Below, one piece after another: positions 54,011-59,374 of a stretch of DNA of 59,374 nt. The first letter of the stretch is position 1. Each line of letters starts with the position of its first letter. The stretch lies in assembly GCA_026954325.1 (NCBI GenBank), contig JAIXKK010000116.1, positions 1 through 59,374 on the forward strand. Direction: 5' to 3'. The notes beneath the pieces were generated by a model. The model was not told where the DNA came from and ran no database searches. It was given only the letters and a program-made list of their open reading frames with translations. This stretch comes from Bryobacterales bacterium (lineage in GTDB: Bacteria; Acidobacteriota; Terriglobia; Bryobacterales; Bryobacteraceae). Position numbers and translations under genes: made by a program.

Positions 54011-54460
54011 CTACTTGCTTTCTTCCACCAGCAGGCCCCACCGCCGCAGCAGCAGGTAGCTCCAGGCTCCCGACAGCGCCAACCCGATCCCCAGCGCGAT
54101 CACTATCCCGCCCGCCACTTGCAGGAACAGGCGCGCGTCAGAAGCGAACGCCGAAACCACCGCCATTCCAATCCCCGTACACAGCAGCACCACTCCGGCC
54201 TGAAGCGTGTTCAACACCCTCGGCACGTACGCTCCCCGCCCGTCCGCGTTTCCCGCCAGCAGGCTCTTGAACGCGTCGCTGCCGGCATACGACATCACAT
54301 CCGCTCCCGTGCCCAGCTTTTCAATCAGCTTCGACTGCACGTCCGCCTGATACCGCTCTTTCCGCGTCGCCCGCACGGCATCCACTATGGTCGCAAGGAT
54401 GAACGCGCTGCTCGCAAACAGGGAGATCATGATCACCCCGATCATTACGTGTTCACTCAT
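54011..54460 (-). CDS. DUF6249-like membrane protein
   Basis: A 149-residue protein with an N-terminal membrane span (MIGVIMISLFASSAFILATI), a charged middle (RATRKERYQADVQSKLIEKL), and two further spans (LQAGVVLLCTGIGMAVVSAF, LQVAGGIVIALGIGLALSGA). This layout matches DUF6249 proteins that often accompany ECF sigma genes in this phylum. ATG 54460 has GAGGAAC in front. It starts the minus-strand group whose sigma/anti-sigma part is destroyed. Confidence 0.7.
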   Translation of the reverse strand: MSEHVMIGVIMISLFASSAFILATIVDAVRATRKERYQADVQSKLIEKLGTGADVMSYAGSDAFKSLLAGNADGRGAYVPRVLNTLQAGVVLLCTGIGMAVVSAFASDARLFLQVAGGIVIALGIGLALSGAWSYLLLRRWGLLVEESK

Positions 54461-54901
54461 AAAGTTCCTCTCCTCTGCCTCTACAACGGGACTGGGCGCC
54501 GTGATGTTATCACTCTCGGAGCGATTCCGGCGCCGGAACCAGCCGCGCCGTTTCGCGCATGTTCGCCAAGGCGATGCATTCCACCCGCCACCTCATCCTT
54601 GCCCGGATCATCCCCATGCCGTCTCGCCGCCTGTTCCCCTCGATGAAATGTTCCACCGCGCGGGCCGCCGCGGAGCCATCGCCGCCCTCATCGCCAACGG
54701 CTATTTTCTCGTCCCCAGGGCGCGTCCGGCGTCTCAACCGCGCCGGCCTCAGACTACCTCCGGATCAGCACCGGCAACGCGTTGCCCGGCGAAACATCCC
54801 GGACAAGCCTCAAGATGTTCGCGCTGCGCCTGTCCGGAATTCGGCCGTCATGCGCGCGCTAGGACGAAAAGCTTGCTGGATCAGCAACGGCCCGGTGATG
54901 C
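54461..54901. other. Gene-free stretch between DUF6249 and MFS genes
   Basis: About 440 bases. Open frames exist in several phases because of high GC, but none shows a domain, leader or good ribosome site, so I see no supported gene. Confidence 0.5.
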
Positions 54902-56107
54902 CTACAGGGATGCGATCTTACGCCGCATCACCAGCAGGTAGCCGCCGAGCACGGCCAGCAATGCCCCATTGGCGGCCAGGACCACGGGAGCCGAGTAAAG
55001 CGGAATCAGCGAGCCGGTGGCGAGACTGCCGATGGGCATTCCGCCGCGGAAGGCGACATTGAAGACGCTCATCACGCGTCCGCGCATCTCATCGGAGGTG
55101 ATCAGTTGCACGAGCGAAGTGATCATCGCGAAGCAGGAGATGAGCGCCGCGCCGCCGAGGAACAGGAACACGCAACTCACCCACAGGACTTTCGAAAGCG
55201 CGAAGCCCGCCATCATGAGGCCGAACAGGACAAGCATGATCAAAGTCAGGAGTCCCTTTTGTCGGATGTGTCCGACAGCGGCCACCAGGAGCGCTCCGGC
55301 CACCGATCCCGCTCCGGATGTGGATAGCAGCAGCGAATAGGTATTGGCGCCCTCGTGCAGCACATCCTTGGCGAAGACGGGAAGAAAGACCACAATCGGA
55401 AAACCAAGCATGGTCATGCAGAAGGCCAGGAAGATCAGCGAGACCATGGCTTCCTGCCGGCGGACGAAGGAAAACCCTTCTTTCATGCTCTCGAGCATGG
55501 ACTGCCGCTTTTCTGTTGGAACATAGCGTTCATTGAGGAAAAGCAGCGAAAGGATGACGGCGATGAAGGAGACGCCGTTGAGAGAGAAGCACCAGGTGGC
55601 GCCCAGTTGAGCCATGGCGATGCCGCCGACGACCGGGCCGATGACGCGGGCGAGGTTGAACTGAATGGAGTTGAGGGCGATGGCATTCGGCAGGTCCTCC
55701 GCCTTCACCAACCGCGGGATCAGGGCCTGGTAAGCCGGCCCGCCAAAGGCCTGCGCCAATCCGCTGCAGAAGGACAGCGACAGGATATGCCAGACTTCCA
55801 CCTTCTTCAGAGCCAACAGCACGGCCAGGAAAAAGGCGCTGCTCATCTGAATTATCTGCGAGGCGATCAGCAGGTGGCGCCGGTCCTTGCGGTCGGCGAC
55901 AACGCCGCCTACCAGGGAAAACAGGAGGATCGGAACTTCCCCGAGGAACGAGTCCAGGCCAAGCAGAAACGAGGATTTGGACAGTTCGAGGACGAGCCAG
56001 CTTTGCGCGAGTTTCTGCATCCACGTCCCAATGCTGGAAGTGCACGCGCCAAGCCACATGAGCCGGAAATCCCGGTACTCGAAGGCCTTGAAAACCCGCT
56101 TTACCAA
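54902..56107 (-). CDS. MFS transporter (EntS/MFS_3 type)
   Basis: A 401-residue inner-membrane exporter with about twelve helices. Typical are FRLMWLGACTSSIGTWMQKL at the start, the loop GGVVADRKDRRHLL between helices 2 and 3, and MRGRVMSVFNVAFRGGMPIG in the second half. The start is TTG 56107, with AAGGA 9 bases upstream, which overlaps the VOC gene's stop. Substrate unknown; relatives export siderophores or drugs. Confidence 0.9.
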   Translation of the reverse strand: MVKRVFKAFEYRDFRLMWLGACTSSIGTWMQKLAQSWLVLELSKSSFLLGLDSFLGEVPILLFSLVGGVVADRKDRRHLLIASQIIQMSSAFFLAVLLALKKVEVWHILSLSFCSGLAQAFGGPAYQALIPRLVKAEDLPNAIALNSIQFNLARVIGPVVGGIAMAQLGATWCFSLNGVSFIAVILSLLFLNERYVPTEKRQSMLESMKEGFSFVRRQEAMVSLIFLAFCMTMLGFPIVVFLPVFAKDVLHEGANTYSLLLSTSGAGSVAGALLVAAVGHIRQKGLLTLIMLVLFGLMMAGFALSKVLWVSCVFLFLGGAALISCFAMITSLVQLITSDEMRGRVMSVFNVAFRGGMPIGSLATGSLIPLYSAPVVLAANGALLAVLGGYLLVMRRKIASL

Positions 56108-56119
56108 AATGGACGATCC

Positions 56120-56500
56120 TTAGGGCAGCGGTTTCTCACGGTGAATGAGATGCAGAATGTTTCCGTCTCCATCCTTGAAGAACACCAGACGATTGCCCTG
56201 ATTATTGTAGGGATCGCCCAGGAACTCGACGCCGCGCGCCTTGAGTTCGGCATAGCCGGCGTCGAAGTCGTCAAGGGCGATGGCGAGATGCCGGATGCCG
56301 GGTTCTTTCATCCCGGGCGTCCGCGCCATGACCCCATCGGAGGGGATGATTTCGAGCATCGATCCATTGGGCGCCTTGACGAAGTAGAAAACGTCATAGC
56401 TGAAATTAATCCGGAAGCCGAGATAGTCCACATACCACTGCGCGAGTTTCCTCGGGTCGGGAGAGGCGATGGCGGTGTGTTCGAGTCCTTGAAACATCAT
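56120..56500 (-). CDS. VOC/glyoxalase-family protein
   Basis: A 126-residue cytoplasmic protein with two beta-alpha-beta-beta-beta modules. HTAIASPDPRKLAQWYVDYL begins the first, HLAIALDDFDAGYAELKARG the second; possible metal ligands are His8 (LEHTAIA), a Glu in SMLEIIPSD, His in IRHLAI and a Glu/His near ILHLIH. It lies 12 bases before the MFS gene. Reaction unknown: isomerase, dioxygenase or drug-binding roles all occur in the family. Confidence 0.87.
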   Translation of the reverse strand: MMFQGLEHTAIASPDPRKLAQWYVDYLGFRINFSYDVFYFVKAPNGSMLEIIPSDGVMARTPGMKEPGIRHLAIALDDFDAGYAELKARGVEFLGDPYNNQGNRLVFFKDGDGNILHLIHREKPLP

Positions 56501-56730
56501 CGTGATTCTAACAGGAACGGGTTGGCGGGCGCGGCGACGGGAAATTGGTTAAGCGAGGTTTACGTTCCTGATCCGGTTCCCGCCGTGTGAACCGGCATCG
56601 GATGCCCGCGGAGGCTTTGGCTTCCCGGCGGAGGGCGATGGGGAGATCCGAAGTGTGTCCGGGCGTCACATAAAATGCTGCGTCGACCCGGCGTAGCCGT
56701 CACTGGTTCCCCGGTTAACAAAACTTTGCC

Positions 56731-57324
56731 TCACTGATCCAGCGGAATCTCGAAGTAGAGCAGTTCTTTACCTGTCTGCGCCTCGACAATTCCGTGAATG
56801 TAGACGTGGGCGCCCTTCAGATGCCGCGTCTGGAAGTACACAAACCCGTGCGCGGATTCGCCGGGCGGCAGCATCTTCGTATTCATTGCGTAGCCCTCGA
56901 TCTCGAAACTGGCCAGCTTGTTTTTGCGCTTTCGGGGAATGGGATTGGGAATCGGACTGCCGCCGAAGTTCGGGCGCCGCGGTCCTTCGATGTACTGCAC
57001 GTCGGAGGCGGGAGTCGCGTCGACACGGTAGCGGTCTGGAGTGACGTAGGTAATCTGCATCTGGCGGATGCTGAGCGTTTTTCCGCTGTCATTCCGCATC
57101 ACGAGCAGCACCGGGAGAACCCCGTAGGCGCCGAGGTCCAGTTTCCCGAAGGCGGATTTCATCTGCTCCGGGGTTGTGTACGGCACAGCCGCGATGGTGA
57201 GACCTTCGCTTGACTGTTTGGTGGGATAGGACGCGGCCGGCTCGACTTGGAAGCGCTTGTCCTTGTCCGCTGCCCAAGCGGTTATACTCAGGAGGAGTAA
57301 TAACCAAGACCCGCGCGTGCTCAT
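56731..57324 (-). CDS. Exported protein of unknown function
   Basis: A 197-residue protein with a clear Sec leader (MSTRGSWLLLLLSITAWAAD). The mature part has LGAYGVLPVLLVMRNDSGKT, ITYVTPDRYRVDATPASDVQ and LPPGESAHGFVYFQTRHLKG, suggesting an immunoglobulin-like or beta-sandwich fold. I do not recognise the family. The ATG at 57324 has AGAGGA 5 bases upstream and overlaps the likely start of the divergent kdtA-lpxK gene. Confidence 0.75.
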   Translation of the reverse strand: MSTRGSWLLLLLSITAWAADKDKRFQVEPAASYPTKQSSEGLTIAAVPYTTPEQMKSAFGKLDLGAYGVLPVLLVMRNDSGKTLSIRQMQITYVTPDRYRVDATPASDVQYIEGPRRPNFGGSPIPNPIPRKRKNKLASFEIEGYAMNTKMLPPGESAHGFVYFQTRHLKGAHVYIHGIVEAQTGKELLYFEIPLDQ

Positions 57325-59374
57325 TTACTTCCTCTACCGGCTGTTGAGCGTTCTTTGCTTTCCATTGATCCTACTCTACCTTCTGAGCCGTGGTATGCGC
57401 GACCGGCGGTACTGGGGCGGCTTTGGCGAGCGGCTGGGCGGCGCGCCGCCGGCATTCCAACCGACGGTTCCCGGCGGCATTTGGTTGCATGCGGTTTCCG
57501 TGGGAGAGGTGATCTCCGCGGTGGAACTTCTACGCCAGTTGCGGGAGCAGTTCCCTTCCCAGAGGCTCTATGTTTCGGTGACCACGGTGGCGGGACGGCA
57601 GATCGCCGAAATGCGCCTGAAGGCGATCACTGACGGAATCTTCTACACCCCCGTGGATCTGTGCTGGGCGGTGCGGCGCGTGCTCCGCCGCGTCCGCCCG
57701 CGGCTCATCGTAGTGATGGAGACGGAGATCTGGCCAAATCTCTACCGGGAGGCAAAGCGCTTCGGATGCGGGCTGGTGGTGATCAATGGCCGCATTTCCG
57801 ACAAGGCATTCCCCGGATATCTCCGCCTGCGGAAATTCTTCCGCGCGGTGCTGCGGTGGCCGGACGCGATTCTCGTCCAGAACCGGATCGCGATGGACCG
57901 TTATCTTGCGCTCGGCGCCCCGGCGGAGAGAGTGCGGAACACCGGGAACCTGAAGTATGATTTTCGCGCGGCCGGTCTGGAGCCGCCGGCGATGGTGCGG
58001 CTGTTGGCCGCGAAACTCCAGCCTTCCGCGGTGTGGATTGCGGCGAGCACGATGCCTCCCGCTGCCGCGGGTGATCCGGATGAAGATGACCTTGTCATCG
58101 AGGCGTTCCAGTGCGTGGCCGCGGCCAACGAGCGGCTCCTGCTGATCCTGGCGCCCCGCCGGCCGGAGCGCTTCATGGAGGCGGCGCAAAAGATGGAACG
58201 GGCCGGAGTACGTTTCCTGCGCCGCTCGGAACTCACCGGGGAAAGCTCGCTGAGTCTGCCGGGAGTTCTGCTGGTGGACACCATGGGGGAATTGAGTTCC
58301 CTCTTTCCTCTGGCGGATGTCGTGTTCATGGGGGGCACGTTTCCCCGGCGCGGAGGGCACAACATTCTCGAACCGGCGTTCTTCGGGAAACCTGTCATCA
58401 TCGGCCCCCACATGGAAAATTTTCCGGATATCGCGGAGGAGTTCCGCGCGCGGGGCGGCGTGTACGCCGCCGATAGTCCGGCGCAACTGGCCGAGGCGGT
58501 GAACCATCTGCTGGCTGACCTTGCTTTGCGGACGCGCATCGGCGAGAAGGCCCGGCAGTTGACGGAGGGGCGGAGGGGTGCGACGGCGCGGGCCGTGGCG
58601 GCGGTGCGCGAGAGCTACTCCGAAGCAATGCCGCGCAAGGTGCATCCTCTGGCGGCGATTGCGCTGTTAGGTCCGCTCAGCCTGCTCTGGAGGGCGGGAG
58701 TGGCGTGGGACAGGCGCCGCAAGCTTTCGCGATCCGGAAGCCTCCGGGCGCCGGTTGTGAGCATTGGTGGAATCGCCGCGGGAGGAGCCGGCAAGACGCC
58801 CTTCACTCACCACCTCACCGAATGGATGCGCAAGGAAGGCTTCAGCCCCGCCATTCTGACGCGGGGATACAAACGGGGGTCACCGGAGAGGAGTACGGTG
58901 CTCGCGGCAGGCGCGGTGTGTCCGGTGGCGCGGACCGGCGACGAAGCGCAGATTCTGCTGCGCGCGGGAAATGCCTCGCTGGGCATCGGCGCGAACCGCC
59001 TGGCGACCGGCAGGGAGTTGGAGCGGAAACTCCGCCCGGGCGTGATTGTGCTGGATGACGGATTCCAGCACTGGCGCGTGAGAAGAGACGCGGACATCGT
59101 GATGCTGGACGCGCTTGACCCGTTTGGCGGCGAAGCGCTGATGCCGCTCGGAAGACTGCGGGAACCGCTGAGTTCTCTTGGAAGGGCGTCGGCATTTGTG
59201 GTTGCCCGGGCATCCATTCCCACGCCGTGGAGAGGCCTCGAGAAAAGGCTGAAGGAATATCAGCCGGCCGCGCCGGTTTTCTACAGCCGCGTGGCGCCGG
59301 TGGAGTGGGTGGCCATGGACGGTACGGAACGGTCTCCGGCCGGCCGCCCGCCTCTGAGTCCAGCCGCGGTATTT
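57317..59374 (+). CDS. Fused KDO transferase (WaaA/KdtA) and lipid A 4'-kinase (LpxK), cut by the window edge
   Basis: One open frame of at least 686 codons with no stop before the right edge. Residues 1 to about 430 are KDO transferase: an N-terminal membrane anchor (LIYFLYRLLSVLCFPLILL), RYWGGFGERLG, IWLHAVSVGEVISAVELL, METEIWPNLYREAKRFG, INGRISDKAF, GTFPRRGGHNILEPAFFG. From about 437 LpxK follows: HPLAAIALLGPLSLLWRAG, Walker A SIGGIAAGGAGKTPFT, LTRGYKRGSPER, GDEAQILLR, VLDDGFQHWRVRRD. LpxK makes lipid IVA and WaaA then adds KDO, so the fusion joins consecutive steps at the inner membrane. GTG 57317 is used; its AGGAGG is about 20 bases upstream, so the start is uncertain. Confidence 0.9.
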   Translation, partial: MLIYFLYRLLSVLCFPLILLYLLSRGMRDRRYWGGFGERLGGAPPAFQPTVPGGIWLHAVSVGEVISAVELLRQLREQFPSQRLYVSVTTVAGRQIAEMRLKAITDGIFYTPVDLCWAVRRVLRRVRPRLIVVMETEIWPNLYREAKRFGCGLVVINGRISDKAFPGYLRLRKFFRAVLRWPDAILVQNRIAMDRYLALGAPAERVRNTGNLKYDFRAAGLEPPAMVRLLAAKLQPSAVWIAASTMPPAAAGDPDEDDLVIEAFQCVAAANERLLLILAPRRPERFMEAAQKMERAGVRFLRRSELTGESSLSLPGVLLVDTMGELSSLFPLADVVFMGGTFPRRGGHNILEPAFFGKPVIIGPHMENFPDIAEEFRARGGVYAADSPAQLAEAVNHLLADLALRTRIGEKARQLTEGRRGATARAVAAVRESYSEAMPRKVHPLAAIALLGPLSLLWRAGVAWDRRRKLSRSGSLRAPVVSIGGIAAGGAGKTPFTHHLTEWMRKEGFSPAILTRGYKRGSPERSTVLAAGAVCPVARTGDEAQILLRAGNASLGIGANRLATGRELERKLRPGVIVLDDGFQHWRVRRDADIVMLDALDPFGGEALMPLGRLREPLSSLGRASAFVVARASIPTPWRGLEKRLKEYQPAAPVFYSRVAPVEWVAMDGTERSPAGRPPLSPAAVF

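Noticed and set aside
54387..55062. Two overlapping plus-strand frames between DUF6249 and the MFS gene
   Set aside because: They overlap both neighbours' coding sequence, have no ribosome site, and no recognisable domain.
1..59374. CRISPR arrays, rRNA genes, prophage structural genes or a classical defence system
   Set aside because: No regularly spaced direct repeats, rRNA segments, capsid/tail genes or nuclease-helicase combinations were seen in any part of the window.

Overview
The window looks like a chromosomal segment of a GC-rich member of the Acidobacteriota, most likely a Bryobacterales/Solibacter-type soil bacterium. The reasons are the many secreted, Tat-signalled Gfo/Idh/MocA oxidoreductases, a PmoA-like (DUF6807) protein, ThuA domains, a TolB-like/TPR protein next to a small ECF sigma factor, and a KDO-transferase/LpxK lipid A assembly gene that implies a Gram-negative envelope. 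This placement is inferred from gene content; no marker rRNA is present and no tRNA was seen.

Layout. (1) 1-7.7 kb, minus strand: one tightly packed run of eight genes (TPR protein, GT2 glycosyltransferase, DegT aminotransferase, NAD-dependent epimerase, methyltransferase, NagX-like acetyltransferase, sialidase-like propeller, sulfatase cut by the left edge), mixing surface-sugar synthesis with glycan-degrading enzymes. (2) 7.8-13.5 kb, plus: a COG1915/TIGR00300 protein, queF, a coiled-coil methyltransferase and an MGH1-type glucosidase, overlapping or nearly touching. (3) 13.6-25.2 kb: signalling block with a large multi-PAS hybrid kinase, a CBS protein, an ECF sigma factor, a TolB/TPR protein, a thioesterase, a sigma-54 activator divergent from a double universal stress protein, and a class III aminotransferase. 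(4) 25.4-28.6 kb: creatininase-like protein and a complete IS1634-type insertion sequence with inverted ends.

(5) 28.7-43.4 kb: a carbohydrate-oxidation island whose products nearly all carry Tat or Sec signals: beta-propeller glycosidase-like protein, three Gfo/Idh/MocA oxidoreductases, an enolase-superfamily enzyme, a PmoA-like/barrel protein (frameshifted), two xylose-isomerase-like TIM barrels, a double ThuA protein (frameshifted), a DUF4832 protein and a CBM9/PKD protein. It holds no transporter or regulator. My reading, an inference, is a periplasmic oxidise-then-cleave pathway for glycosides. A decayed HigB/HigA-type toxin-antitoxin pair lies inside it. (6) 43.4-59.4 kb: mostly housekeeping: fused E1 alpha/beta dehydrogenase, carbonic anhydrase, truB, clpP behind an Rrf2 regulator with a clear candidate operator, a GGDEF response regulator, cell-wall amidase and lytic transglycosylase, mobA, an Mla-type ATPase, a wrecked ECF sigma/anti-sigma locus, MFS and VOC proteins, and finally a KDO transferase fused in frame to LpxK, cut by the right edge.
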